Translations under genes and position numbers: made by a program | Part shown: one piece after another, positions 1 through 8,403 of the stretch | How the letters are laid out: each line of letters begins with the position of its first letter | How positions within the stretch are numbered: the first letter of the stretch is position 1 | Assembly: GCF_004570345.1 (NCBI RefSeq) | Contig: NZ_SPQM01000007.1 | Location: 1-64,000 of the forward strand | DNA length: 64,000 bases | Reading direction: 5' to 3' | Source of the DNA: Blastococcus sp. CT_GayMR20 | GTDB lineage: Bacteria; Actinomycetota; Actinomycetes; Mycobacteriales; Geodermatophilaceae | The notes under the pieces: model-generated | Told to the model about the DNA's origin: nothing | Seen by the model: only the letters and a program-made list of their open reading frames with translations | The model's database searches: none

Positions 1-24
1 CGCCGGCCAGCAGCCCCGTGCCGC

Positions 25-1446
25 TCACCGTCGTCCTCCCGCCGCACCGGCCCAGGAGCCCCGGCCGGACCGAAGCCAGCTCGGGTCGAAGCCGACGCGC
101 ACGTAGTCGGCCAGATCCACCGGGTCGTGCTCGGGCACCGCGCGACCGTCCGGGCCCGGGCCGAAGACCTCGGTGACCGCCGGGCGCCCGCCCTCCCCGA
201 TGCCGTTGCACTCGAGCACCTGGCTGACGAACCGGTGGCGCTCACCTCCGATCCAGCGCTCATCGACGGTGCTGAGGTGCACGACCAGGTCGATCGCCGA
301 CGCACAGGACCGATACGCGTGCTCCGGGGTCACCGCGGCCCGGCCGCGCATGCACAAGTTGGCGAGCCTCTCGAAGGCATGGTGCGCCGAACGGGCGTGC
401 AGCGTGCAGGCCGAGCCGCCCTCGCCGGCCTCCATCACCTCGATCAGCGGCCAGGCCTCCTCGCCGCGCACCTCGCCCAGCCAGACCCGGGACACGTTCA
501 TCACCAGCGCCTGCTCCACCAGCTCGGTGAGAGTCACCTCACCGAGGCGGTGGCCGTCCGGGCCGCGCTCGCCGGTGCCCTCTCGGGCCTCGAACGGCAC
601 CACCCTCGGATGCCGGTCCGGCAGCTCGTGCAGCAGCAGCTCGAAATGCTTCTCGATCGTGGCGAGGTTCTCCTCGACCGGCAGCTCGTTGGCCAGCGCC
701 CGCAGCAGCAGCGTCTTGCCAGCGCCCTGCGCGCCGGTGACCACCACGTTCTTCCGCGCCCGGATCGCGGCGCGGAGAAACTGCGCCAGCGACCGGTCGA
801 GCGCCCGCAGTCCAACCAGGTCGTCGAGGTCGACGTTGCGGATCCGATGCCGGCGGATCACCAGCTGCGGTCGCGGCACGGTCTCGATCACGGCCGCCAA
901 CCGGGACCCGTCCGGCAGCCGCATGGTGAGCAGCGGACTGGCTGTCGTCAGCGTCCGCTCCGCGCGGCCCAGCCGAGCGGCGATGTGCTGCAGCTGCCGC
1001 ACCAGATCCTCATCCGAGTCCGCGATCGCCTCCACCCGGACATCGCGGCCGTCGGCGTAGCCGACCCACACGTTGTCGTGCCCGTGCACCTCGATGTTCT
1101 CCACAGCCGGGTCATCCACGTAGGGCTGCAGCCGACCCAACCCGAACTGGGCGGCGAACACCGCCTCGGCGATCACCCGCTCCTCGGCCGCCGACGGCAC
1201 CACCTGCCCGGCGCGCATCCGTTCCCGGATCAGCTCGTCGAGCCCGTCCTGCACGAGCGTGCGGGCCAGCTCCTGCTGCGCCACCGTGCTGAGCGTCGGG
1301 CGCCGCTTGAGTTCCTCAGCCAGCGCCGCCGCCGTCACCTCGTGCAGGCGGCGGACCAGCGTCCAGTCCACCGCCTCCGGTGTTGCGTCGGGTCCCGGAG
1401 GCACGGCCCCGGCGTGGACCATGTCCGTGGTGACGTCAGCGGACAC
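25..1446 (-). CDS. CpaF/TadA-family secretion ATPase
   Basis: This 473-residue protein is a cytoplasmic hexameric ATPase of the type II/IV secretion superfamily, the motor for Tad-like pilus assembly or protein export. The N-terminal half (about 90-220) is the usual CpaF N-domain. The ATPase core has Walker A GAQGAGKT at 238-245, an acidic box around 321-332 (VWLGEVRGEEAW) and a His box (TLHARSA) near 348-354. Length is normal for CpaF. It is the last complete gene of a minus-strand operon and overlaps the MinD-like gene by 11 bases. TadB/TadC-like membrane partners would be expected just beyond the left edge. GTG and ATG codons a few residues downstream are alternative starts. The family is clear; the exact machine (pilus or secretion) is inferred. 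Confidence 0.9.
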   Translation of the reverse strand: MSADVTTDMVHAGAVPPGPDATPEAVDWTLVRRLHEVTAAALAEELKRRPTLSTVAQQELARTLVQDGLDELIRERMRAGQVVPSAAEERVIAEAVFAAQFGLGRLQPYVDDPAVENIEVHGHDNVWVGYADGRDVRVEAIADSDEDLVRQLQHIAARLGRAERTLTTASPLLTMRLPDGSRLAAVIETVPRPQLVIRRHRIRNVDLDDLVGLRALDRSLAQFLRAAIRARKNVVVTGAQGAGKTLLLRALANELPVEENLATIEKHFELLLHELPDRHPRVVPFEAREGTGERGPDGHRLGEVTLTELVEQALVMNVSRVWLGEVRGEEAWPLIEVMEAGEGGSACTLHARSAHHAFERLANLCMRGRAAVTPEHAYRSCASAIDLVVHLSTVDERWIGGERHRFVSQVLECNGIGEGGRPAVTEVFGPGPDGRAVPEHDPVDLADYVRVGFDPSWLRSGRGSWAGAAGGRR

Positions 1447-2239
1447 GACTGCCCCCGACCGTGGCCTCCGCCGCAGACACCGGAGCGGGTGGTGGCGTCA
1501 GCCGGGATTCCTGCGCCGCGGCAGAGTCGGCCAGCCGGGCCGCCACCGCCCGGGCGGCCCGCAGCAGCGCCGACTGGGCGAACAACCGACCCGCCGGTTC
1601 GCCATCGCTGAGCACCGCCGCCGCCTTCGCATCCCGCGGCAGCGAACCGACGACCGGAACGCCGAGCGCCTCGCCGATCTCCCGCTCGCCGTACGGCTCC
1701 CCCGCCCCGACCACCAACGCGCCGAGCATGCCGCCCCGGCCCTTCTCGGCCTGCAGCTCGGCGATCGCCCGCGCCGCCGCGCGCACAGCGCGCAGCGTGG
1801 AGCCGGTGACCACCACCACTGCGGCCGCGCGACGGACCGCGGGCAGCGGGAAGTGCTCGGCGTGCAACCTCCCGCAGTCGGCCACCACGTCGACCGCGCC
1901 GCCCTCCACCGACGCCAGCACGGTGGCCAGGCGATCCCAGTCCACATGACGGGCACCGGCGGGATCGGCCAGGCCCGGCAGCAGCCGAACCCGTCCCTCG
2001 GCGTCGAGCCGCATCAGCTGGGCGTCCAGGTGCCGGGCCGGCCCGCCCCGTCGCGCCGCGAGCTCCAGGTCGGCCAGCCCACCGGCCGACACCTCGCCCC
2101 GACCGTATCCCGCCAGCACGTCCCCGCCGGCCGGATCCAGCTCGGCCAGCACCAACGGCCGCGGCCAGCACAGCGCCAGTGCCAGCCCGCTGGTGGTCAC
2201 CCCGGGTGCGCCCTTCGCCGAGCACAGCGCGATCAACAC
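1436..2239 (-). CDS. MinD/CpaE-like P-loop ATPase
   Basis: A 267-residue ParA/MinD-superfamily ATPase. The N-terminus carries a deviant Walker A, KGAPGVTT at about 9-16, and a later hydrophobic strand followed by acidic residues (VVADCG) fits the switch region. In Tad-type loci CpaE-like proteins place the secretion apparatus at its cellular position; that role is inferred from the adjacent CpaF gene. The last glycine/alanine-rich 60 residues look poorly structured. The start is GTG, 15 bases after the SAF-domain gene, and the 3' end overlaps the ATPase gene, so the genes are probably co-translated. Confidence 0.85.
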   Translation of the reverse strand: MLIALCSAKGAPGVTTSGLALALCWPRPLVLAELDPAGGDVLAGYGRGEVSAGGLADLELAARRGGPARHLDAQLMRLDAEGRVRLLPGLADPAGARHVDWDRLATVLASVEGGAVDVVADCGRLHAEHFPLPAVRRAAAVVVVTGSTLRAVRAAARAIAELQAEKGRGGMLGALVVGAGEPYGEREIGEALGVPVVGSLPRDAKAAAVLSDGEPAGRLFAQSALLRAARAVAARLADSAAAQESRLTPPPAPVSAAEATVGGSRVR

Positions 2240-2254
2240 AGCAGCCGCCCCGCC

Positions 2255-2935
2255 TTACTCGCCGGCCACTACGACGATGGCGACCAGACCCGCCGCGGCA
2301 CGCGCGGCAACAGCTGGCCCGTCAGCCGCGTCGACGAGCACGTCGACCACCCGCAGCCCGTCGGCTCCCGGCGGACCGGACTGAACCACGGTCGCCTCCA
2401 CCACCCCCGAACCCCCCGCTCCGCTCCCGGCAGGAGCAGTGCCTGCGGCCACAGGAACCAGGAGGACGTCGTCCCCCGGGCGCAGCGTGGTCGCCGGCAG
2501 CTGCACCGCCGACACCCCCACCCCGACAAGCTGCTGTCCGGGACCCGGAAGCCGCTGATCGGTCAGCGCCTGACGCGTCAGGAGCGAACCCGGCGCCAGG
2601 GTGGTCGCCGCGACCAGGCCGACCACCTCATCGCGCTCCCCGTACGGAATGGGCTCCAACGCCGGATCGGAGGTGATCCGCGCCTCCACCAGGTCGGCAG
2701 CGGTCACGGGTTGACCCCACGGCACCTCCCGTGCCATCGCGATCACCGGCGACGTCTGCCCCAGCGACGTCGCCAGATACGTCGCACCCAGCGCACCGAG
2801 GATCACCATGGTCACCGCCAGCGCCAGCAGCGCCGGACGGCGGCGGCGACGCGGTCGCCCCAGCACCGGCGCCCGAGACAGGCCGTTGACCGCCGCCTGG
2901 GGTGGTGTGCTGAGATACGGCGGGGTGCGAGTCAC
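2255..2935 (-). CDS. SAF-domain membrane protein (CpaB/RcpC-like)
   Basis: A 226-residue protein with a basic cytoplasmic N-terminus (about 1-36), one transmembrane helix (about 37-62, LALAVTMVILGALGATYLA) and an extracytoplasmic SAF domain beginning around VPWGQPVTAADL. SAF domains occur in CpaB/RcpC proteins of Tad pili and in flagellar FlgA, where they are thought to contact cell wall or pilus subunits. The GTG start overlaps the upstream stop codon as GTGA, marking translational coupling. The family assignment is good; the function in this operon is inferred. Confidence 0.8.
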   Translation of the reverse strand: MTRTPPYLSTPPQAAVNGLSRAPVLGRPRRRRRPALLALAVTMVILGALGATYLATSLGQTSPVIAMAREVPWGQPVTAADLVEARITSDPALEPIPYGERDEVVGLVAATTLAPGSLLTRQALTDQRLPGPGQQLVGVGVSAVQLPATTLRPGDDVLLVPVAAGTAPAGSGAGGSGVVEATVVQSGPPGADGLRVVDVLVDAADGPAVAARAAAGLVAIVVVAGE

Positions 2936-3840
2936 CGGCTGCTTCCGTTCTGGTTGAGGACGTGCAGCTCACCGACGAACAGCTCCGCCGACGACGACAG
3001 CTCGAGCGTCTCGGTTCCCGACTGACCGCCGCCGGACCAGGTGATCGTCCACGTGCTCGTCGCGGTGATCGGCCACGGCCCTCCGCCGGGCACGTGCCGG
3101 CTCGACGCCTGTGCATAGACATGTCCGCAGTCCGGGGAGGGACCCTCCACCCCCGCGGTGTACGGAGCCCCGGCCCCGCAGACCACCGTGGTGCCATCCC
3201 CCATGTCCCAGCTGACCTGACTCACCTGGCCCACAGCGGTGACGGACACTCCTCCCGCTGAAGCGGACGCCCGGGCAGGGCCGGTGGTTTCCGCGCTGCG
3301 CTCGACCCACATCCAGACAGGAAGGCCCACCAGGCCACTCGCTGAGCCCGGCGGTGGCGCCGTCCTGATTTCCGGTGCCCTCAGGGCCATGGAGGAGATG
3401 GCCTGCTGTGCGAGGACGACGGGATCCGCTGCAGGATCGGAAGGAGAGCCGGTCCCGTTCGCGAGAAAGATGAGCCCAGACCACACGCCGGGACCCCAAC
3501 CGGCCGGACGTGGGCATGTGAACGCCCAAATCATGCCATCTTCTGGCCGTTGTCCCGCCCACACCGGGTGCCCTATCCACGGCTGGGGATTCGCCACCGC
3601 GCGGGTGCAGGCGTCTGGCGGGGACGGATTTCCGCCGCCGTCCTGCCCCGCACTGGCGCTAACACCGCCAGGGTTACCGCTGACTTCCGGCGTCGACACC
3701 CACAGCGAGCAGGTCCCGGTGCGGGGGTCGGTCCTGGAGCATTCGACGCCCGGGTCTGCTGCGGCGATCCCGGAAGATGTCAGGCCGAGCCACCCTGGCA
3801 CTGCGGCGAGTACGACCAAACTCAAGATGCGCTTCAGCAT
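2932..3840 (-). CDS. Secreted protein of the Tad-like operon
   Basis: A 302-residue protein with a clear Sec signal peptide (MLKRILSLVVLAAVPGWLGL then a likely AxA cleavage site near residue 28). The mature part has several cysteines and a section around WDMGDGTTVVCGAG that resembles a PKD-like immunoglobulin fold. No catalytic motif is visible. Its ATG start overlaps the preceding lipoprotein gene by 7 bases and its end overlaps the SAF gene by 4. Similar secreted proteins sit beside CpaF and SAF genes in other actinobacteria, so it may be an envelope component of the same machine. Confidence 0.75.
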   Translation of the reverse strand: MLKRILSLVVLAAVPGWLGLTSSGIAAADPGVECSRTDPRTGTCSLWVSTPEVSGNPGGVSASAGQDGGGNPSPPDACTRAVANPQPWIGHPVWAGQRPEDGMIWAFTCPRPAGWGPGVWSGLIFLANGTGSPSDPAADPVVLAQQAISSMALRAPEIRTAPPPGSASGLVGLPVWMWVERSAETTGPARASASAGGVSVTAVGQVSQVSWDMGDGTTVVCGAGAPYTAGVEGPSPDCGHVYAQASSRHVPGGGPWPITATSTWTITWSGGGQSGTETLELSSSAELFVGELHVLNQNGSSR

Positions 3841-4430
3841 GGCCGGTCCGGCCGCGGCTCCAGCGTGGTCACCAACCAGGGTTCACGGGGCTCCGCCAGG
3901 AACTGGACGACGGTGATGTCCCACACGTACCGAGGCGGGGTCCCAGGCGGTACTACCTCGCCGGTCTCGACGTTGACCCGCTGGGCGCTCTGACTGTCGT
4001 AGCAGCCAGTGATCCTCACTGTTGGCCCCTCCGGCGCAACCAGATCCACGCTCGTGGCCGTCAGATCTACGGCAGAGTCACCCTCTTGACGAAGCCCAAG
4101 GGTGGCGTAGTCCCGCACGGACTGAACGGTGAGAAGCGCCGCCGGATCGGCTGCGTACCGGCGGATCTCGGACTCCCAGTCCCGAGCAGTTGGCTCACGA
4201 CTCGCCGCGTCGCTGACCTGAAGCAGGCTTTCGAAGGCTTGGGTGGCGGCCGCGGCCGCTTCTTCCTCACGGGTTGGAGGCTCTGACGTCACAGAGGACG
4301 TCATGGGGGACGAAGTTGTAGGCGCGACGCTCGGGGACGCCTGCTCCGAACTGCCTTTGTCGTCACTGCAGGCCGCCAGGGCCAAGGCTGCGCCTAGGAC
4401 GGTAAGGACAACCTGCCGCCGAACCATCAT
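3834..4430 (-). CDS. Putative lipoprotein, first gene of the Tad-like operon
   Basis: The reading frame is open further upstream, but the convincing start is the ATG at 4430 (or the adjacent ATG at 4427). It gives 198 residues beginning MMVRRQVVLTVLG, followed by a lipobox LAAC and a Ser/Thr/Pro-rich linker. The upstream extension has no signal-peptide logic. The mature domain (about 60-198) is acidic and is not a family I recognise. A surface-anchored accessory role is inferred only from its position at the head of the overlapping operon. Confidence 0.7.
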   Translation of the reverse strand: MMVRRQVVLTVLGAALALAACSDDKGSSEQASPSVAPTTSSPMTSSVTSEPPTREEEAAAAATQAFESLLQVSDAASREPTARDWESEIRRYAADPAALLTVQSVRDYATLGLRQEGDSAVDLTATSVDLVAPEGPTVRITGCYDSQSAQRVNVETGEVVPPGTPPRYVWDITVVQFLAEPREPWLVTTLEPRPDRPC

Positions 4431-4718
4431 CCGACTCGGTCGACGTCGATACGTTGGCCACGTCCGCCTGCGAGCTGCTGGTGGCTCCTGGGCCTTCTCA
4501 CGGGCTGCGTTTGCGGTCGATCGTCGATCGGGATGGGCGGTTGGCTGCGGATCAAACCAGCGGCCACCGCTATGCTGAACACGCTCGTGCACGCCATGGC
4601 ACCTCCCCGACAAGCGGTGGCGGGAAGTTACCACCAGTGGCGTTCGGTAGCGTAACCCCTTCCTCCAGTAATCCTCCAGTTCCAGCCTTGGCGTCTGATC
4701 CTCCAGTAGATCGCCGGT
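4431..4718. other. Operon leader region with TCCTCCAGT repeats
   Basis: This 288-base stretch lies between the lipoprotein start and the end of the HTH-regulator gene and has no convincing gene. It should hold the promoter of the minus-strand Tad-like operon. Its right half contains three copies of a 9-base repeat, listed separately. Confidence 0.5.
4661..4707. repeat. TCCTCCAGT repeat cluster
   Basis: TCCTCCAGT occurs at 4661-4669, 4672-4680 and 4699-4707. A fourth copy at 4858-4866 lies inside the neighbouring regulator gene, and an inverted copy (ACTGGAGGA) is at 5467-5475. The first two start 11 bases apart, about one helical turn. Such a cluster beside a tandem-HTH repressor gene looks like an operator array; no binding site is known to me that matches it. 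Confidence 0.5.
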
Positions 4719-5171
4719 TCAGTCACTGGGGGATGCCAAGGCGGCATGTTCGCTACGTGAACGGCGGATGGCTGCCTCAACGCGAGTGGCTGCCACACCG
4801 AGCACCTGAGCCACGGCAGATACGACACTTGGTGAGGGTTCCGTGCCGGGGCGTCCGTCCTCCAGTCGGACGTACGTCATGACCGAAACGCCCGGAGCCC
4901 CCATCTCGTTCGTGGCAAGGCCGGCCGCGACTCGAAGCGCCGCCAGAGGCGGGTCGTTCGGGTCGGCGTCGAGCAAGTGCAGCGGTTCGACACCTAGCGC
5001 GGCTGCCAACCGCGGGATGAACCGAGGCCGGGGGCCTTCCAGGCCCAACTCCCAGACACGAACCCGGGCCGGACCCGACAATCCCAGCGTTCGGGCGAGG
5101 TCTTCTCGTGTCATACCAGTGGCCTTCCGAGCCTCGAGGAGACGATCACTCCGAAGTCGTGGCCGCGCCAC
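4719..5171 (-). CDS. Tandem-HTH (XRE-like) transcriptional regulator
   Basis: A 150-residue protein made almost entirely of two XRE/Cro-type helix-turn-helix units. The first spans about 8-65 (LLEARKATGMTREDLARTLG). The second spans about 75-135 and has the same spacing (TYVRLEDGRPG). No ligand or peptidase domain follows. The GTG start at 5171 is preceded by a good ribosome site (GAGGGGAG). The repeat cluster just downstream could be its operator. The setting beside an excisionase-like gene suggests a regulator of a mobile or formerly mobile element, but it could equally regulate the Tad-like operon. Confidence 0.75.
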   Translation of the reverse strand: MARPRLRSDRLLEARKATGMTREDLARTLGLSGPARVRVWELGLEGPRPRFIPRLAAALGVEPLHLLDADPNDPPLAALRVAAGLATNEMGAPGVSVMTYVRLEDGRPGTEPSPSVVSAVAQVLGVAATRVEAAIRRSRSEHAALASPSD

Positions 5172-5716
5172 AGCAACTCCCCTCGCCCAACCGGTCAGGT
5201 GCCGCCCCGGTCGTCGTGCACCCTAGCGACGACCCGCACCGCCTGACGTAGGGGAGGTGCATCGTCCGAGCGGCGCCGGACAAGTCGGCGACCTGGAACG
5301 TGTCCCAAGGGTGGCGCTGGTCGCTGTAGCGAGTTGGAGCGGATGGAACGTAGCCTGACCAACTTCTCTGGCCCTCCTCTCCCTCCGCAGCGCGGTAGAC
5401 GCCGGCGCAGTACTGGAGAAACTCTGGAGAGACCCAGCGTCCCTGACACGGAGTCCTACCCACAGAACTGGAGGATGGAGGGCGACGCTCGTCGCATGTT
5501 GGCTTTCAGGCGTCCCGGACGACGGTCCGTCTCCATGCGCGGGCACCGGGATCTTCGTCCTCGCACTGGGCTCCACCTCGGCGACCAGGTGCGGGCAGGG
5601 TCTCAGTGGCACTGCCGTCAGCTGAATCAGGTACCAGTGTGCTACACGTCCTGGTCTCCGAACCGCAGCAGCATCGTGGGCCACAGGAGCGCCTGGTTGG
5701 CCTTCGGAGGTTCGCA
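5172..5716. other. Gene-poor stretch upstream of excisionase-like gene
   Basis: I see no supportable gene in these 545 bases. Open frames exist on both strands but lack ribosome sites and have compositions typical of shadow frames in GC-rich DNA. The stretch should contain the divergent promoters of the HTH regulator (minus) and the excisionase-like gene (plus). An inverted copy of the TCCTCCAGT motif lies at 5467-5475. Confidence 0.4.
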
Positions 5717-5938
5717 GTGAGCCGCCCGAGCCAGGTGATGCACGATCCGCGTCCTGGCCCTCATGACGAGCTGTTCACCATCGCGCAGGCCGGCGAGTAC
5801 CTGGGGACCGGCGAGCGCTTCATCCGTCGACTCGTCGCGCAGCGGCGCATCTCATACGTGAAGCTTGGCAAGTACGTCCGCCTGCAGCGATCCGCCTTGG
5901 ACCACTTCATCGAATCCGGGCGCGTACCGAGCGACTGA
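5717..5938 (+). CDS. Excisionase-family (MerR-like wHTH) DNA-binding protein
   Basis: A 73-residue protein. The GTG at 5717 is chosen because CGGAGG lies 6 bases upstream. From about residue 18 it has the typical excisionase helix-turn-helix: LFTIAQAGEYLGTGE, then RRLVAQRRISYVKLGKYVRL, then a short DHFIESG helix. Such proteins bend DNA as recombination directionality factors, or act as small regulators. No integrase gene is visible in the window, so it is orphaned here. With tRNA-Lys 1.6 kb away it may be the remnant of an integrated element. Confidence 0.8.
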   Translation: MSRPSQVMHDPRPGPHDELFTIAQAGEYLGTGERFIRRLVAQRRISYVKLGKYVRLQRSALDHFIESGRVPSD

Positions 5939-6157
5939 CGCTCGAAACACACTGCACCTCTGGCCAGCGAGTTCTGCCCGACAGCGACCTGATGTTGTCG
6001 ATGTTCTTCCAGGGCCCACGGGGCGGATCGATCCGGTTTTGAACAAGCGCCTGTGACAGCCACGTCGGAGCGGGCTTGACACCACGGCGGCCCCATGACT
6101 GGTCCTGGGGTACTGCCGGTTCTGGGCACGGTTCGCCGAGTCCGATTCCGATCGGGC

Positions 6158-6820
6158 TTACGGCATGAACTTGGCCGAGCGGACGAGGTGCGCGCTCCCT
6201 CCTCCAAAGGCCTCGACAGTGAACCCTCGCCTGGCTAGCACGTCGGCCAGGGCGCGGTTCATGACCTGCTGCACGGATTCGTCCGCGACGGCGCCGTGCA
6301 CCCCATCGAAGCTCATCCGGTCATGCTGCCTCCAGGTGACGACGATGCTGCCCAGCCCCGGTTCAGGGGTCAGGCAGGCACCGCCGATCTGGTTTCCTGG
6401 GCCGTCGGCCTCGTGCAGCGGCAGCCCAGTCTCCGTCAGGACCGTGGCGACCTCCACCACCAAGGTGGTCAACGAGTCCTCGTCCGAGACAAGGGCCTGC
6501 CAAGCGTCGGGCAGCCGGTCCATCTGCTCGGACAGGTACGCCAGCCACGCCAAGTCCTGGGGGGACGGTCGCCGGTTGAGCCCGCCGTCCGCCCGGAGGT
6601 GGCCGTAGACAGGCCGGGCTTCGTCGAACCCGCCATCGCCGGTCGCGCCAGCTGCCCAGGCGGCGTCGGATCGGTCAGGGAACGGGCCGGCGATGATGCG
6701 ACCGGGCCCGACCTCCTCGTCGACAACCAGCCACCAACTCTGACCGGCACCGCAGTCGAGAACGACCTCACCGCTGGACAGACCGCCCACAGCGCTCACC
6801 CTTCCGAGAACGGCCGCCAC
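6158..6820 (-). CDS. Hypothetical protein
   Basis: A 220-residue soluble protein with no signal peptide or transmembrane helix. The N-terminal half is rich in Trp, Gly and Asp (AGQSWWLVVDEE); the C-terminal half has two predicted helices and an alternating strand pattern (SIVVTWRQHDRMSF). I do not recognise the family. It sits between the excisionase-like gene and tRNA-Lys in the accessory patch. The GTG start at 6820 lacks a strong ribosome site, so the N-terminus is uncertain. Confidence 0.55.
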   Translation of the reverse strand: MAAVLGRVSAVGGLSSGEVVLDCGAGQSWWLVVDEEVGPGRIIAGPFPDRSDAAWAAGATGDGGFDEARPVYGHLRADGGLNRRPSPQDLAWLAYLSEQMDRLPDAWQALVSDEDSLTTLVVEVATVLTETGLPLHEADGPGNQIGGACLTPEPGLGSIVVTWRQHDRMSFDGVHGAVADESVQQVMNRALADVLARRGFTVEAFGGGSAHLVRSAKFMP

Positions 6821-7514
6821 CGGGGAAGAGCGACGGCATCTGCGTACCCGGAGACGAGCAGCGCAGATGCCGGAAGGTTAGGAGGGAACGCGCCTGTGAC
6901 GCTTCCTTCTGGTCTGGAAGCGGCACCCGCGTTCCCGAATCGTTGCACCACCGCCTCCGGGGAACGACGACCCTTCGTCCCGCGCGGCAACATGTCGACT
7001 CACGCCGCTACCGGCCAGCGTGATGACGTCCGATCCGGCGTCGGTAATGCTCAAGATGACCGGGATCGAGGGCGAGTCGTCGCATGGGCGGCGCCGCACA
7101 GAAGCGTGTATCGGAGCTAGACCTGCCCGAGGGATGGCACGGGTGGTTTGGCCGGGCGGAATCGGCTCCCAGCGCATCGGCGCGCTGGTGGACTCAAGAC
7201 ATGGTTCGCCAGAGTCCAAGCCGGACGCGATGACAGATCCAAGTGGAGGGGGCACCGGACGATCCGGCTGGCTGTTTTCCGGACGAGCCCCAGCCGCGCC
7301 GCCGCGGCCAAATGCATCGACACCCGACGGTCCCGGCGGGGGGCTTAGCGGGGTACGCGAGCCTGCCCGTTCCCAGTCGTACGGTCTGAAGGCGGTCCAC
7401 CCCCACCGCAAGGGGCCAGAGAGCAAAGATGGGGGTAAAGCGTGGCGAGAGCCGCAAACTCACTTGTTCGCATATCCAGGTTGAAGTGTTTTACCAGGCA
7501 AGCGACCTGTCGGG
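6821..7514. other. Gene-poor stretch next to the 3' end of tRNA-Lys
   Basis: These 694 bases hold no gene I can support on either strand. Composition is a little less GC-rich than elsewhere. Because tRNA-Lys is read leftwards, this stretch lies directly downstream of its 3' end, where integrative elements usually insert. I did not find a duplicated tRNA 3' end, so an attachment site is not shown. Confidence 0.4.
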
Positions 7515-7587
7515 TGGGCCCCGTGGGGATCGAACCCACAACCCGCGGATTAAAAGTCCGCTGCTCTGCCAATTGAGCTAGAGGCCC
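7515..7587 (-). tRNA. tRNA-Lys (anticodon TTT)
   Basis: A full cloverleaf can be drawn. The acceptor arms pair at all seven positions with one G-U, the D-arm has GCTC/GAGC, the anticodon stem GCGGA/TCCGC encloses loop CTTTTAA, and the T-arm GTGGG/CCCAC encloses TTCGATC. The discriminator is A and CCA is not encoded. It reads AAA and AAG codons. Confidence 0.97.
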
Positions 7588-7850
7588 CGGTGGGTGCAGA
7601 GAACCCTCCAGAAGACCCACGAGATGACGCGTGAGACTTCTGGCCGGCCCGCAGCCCGGTGTGAGGCTACCGCCGGGGCACGACCCTCCCGCTCGTACAG
7701 CTGCCGTGGGGCGGAGCGGACCTGTCCCCCGCCGAGCCACGGCGGACAACCTGCCGGCAGGAGCTCCGAGGATCCGCCGACCGGTGCTCACCGACGTCCT
7801 GGCTCCCCGCCGAGCCGGACCGGTCGAGCCGCGGCGGGCACGCTGGACCG
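7588..7850. other. Intergenic region upstream of tRNA-Lys
   Basis: These 263 bases separate the 5' end of tRNA-Lys from a small membrane-protein gene. I see no gene; the tRNA promoter must lie at the left end of this stretch. Confidence 0.4.
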
Positions 7851-8333
7851 GTGGGTGGAAGAAGCGCGAGTACCAGGACCGGAAGGCCGCGGGGTGACCG
7901 GTCCGCGTGGACGACCAGTGTCTACGGGACGATCAGCGTCGCGGTCGTCGTCGCCGAGTACGCCTCGTCCAGCGCGAGCCGACTCGCCCTGCTCGTCCTC
8001 GGCTACGGGGCCTCGATGTGGCTTGCGCACGGCTACGCCGCCGTCGTGAGCACGGAACGGGAGACCTGGGGCTCGGCGCTCCTGCACTCCTGGCCGGTTG
8101 CCGAGGCGGCGCTACCGGCCCTGGTCGTCGTGGGGACCGCGGCGCTGTTCGGCTGGCCCAACCGGATCGCTGTCCCGCTGGCACTCGTCGCTTGCCTGGC
8201 GAACCTCATCGCCGTACAGGTCGCTGTGCTGCGGGGAGGCGGGCGGCGCTCACGGCAGCGAATCGCAGCCACGATCGCCCTCGACGTCGTGGCCGGCGCC
8301 GTCGTGCTCGCCGTACTGACCCTCCTCCGGTGA
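7851..8333 (+). CDS. Small multi-pass membrane protein
   Basis: A 160-residue protein with a hydrophilic N-terminus and about four transmembrane helices (around 42-65, 85-105, 108-128 and 141-160). I do not recognise the family and no substrate motif is visible. The assigned GTG start has no ribosome-binding site, so the true N-terminus may be further in. It stands alone, converging on the MOSC-domain gene. Confidence 0.6.
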   Translation: MGGRSASTRTGRPRGDRSAWTTSVYGTISVAVVVAEYASSSASRLALLVLGYGASMWLAHGYAAVVSTERETWGSALLHSWPVAEAALPALVVVGTAALFGWPNRIAVPLALVACLANLIAVQVAVLRGGGRRSRQRIAATIALDVVAGAVVLAVLTLLR

Positions 8334-8403
8334 CCGCGCCGGTCGGCACGCCGTCCGGGTGAGTGCAGAGGCTACCGCCGGGGCTCCGCACCTCCCGTTC
8401 GGC

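Noticed and set aside
127..1611. Open frame antisense to the CpaF-type ATPase
   Set aside because: Arg/Pro/His-rich shadow frame; the minus strand has full ATPase motifs.
5172..5716. Possible genes on either strand between the HTH regulator and the excisionase-like gene
   Set aside because: No ribosome sites, no recognisable domains and frame composition like shadow frames.
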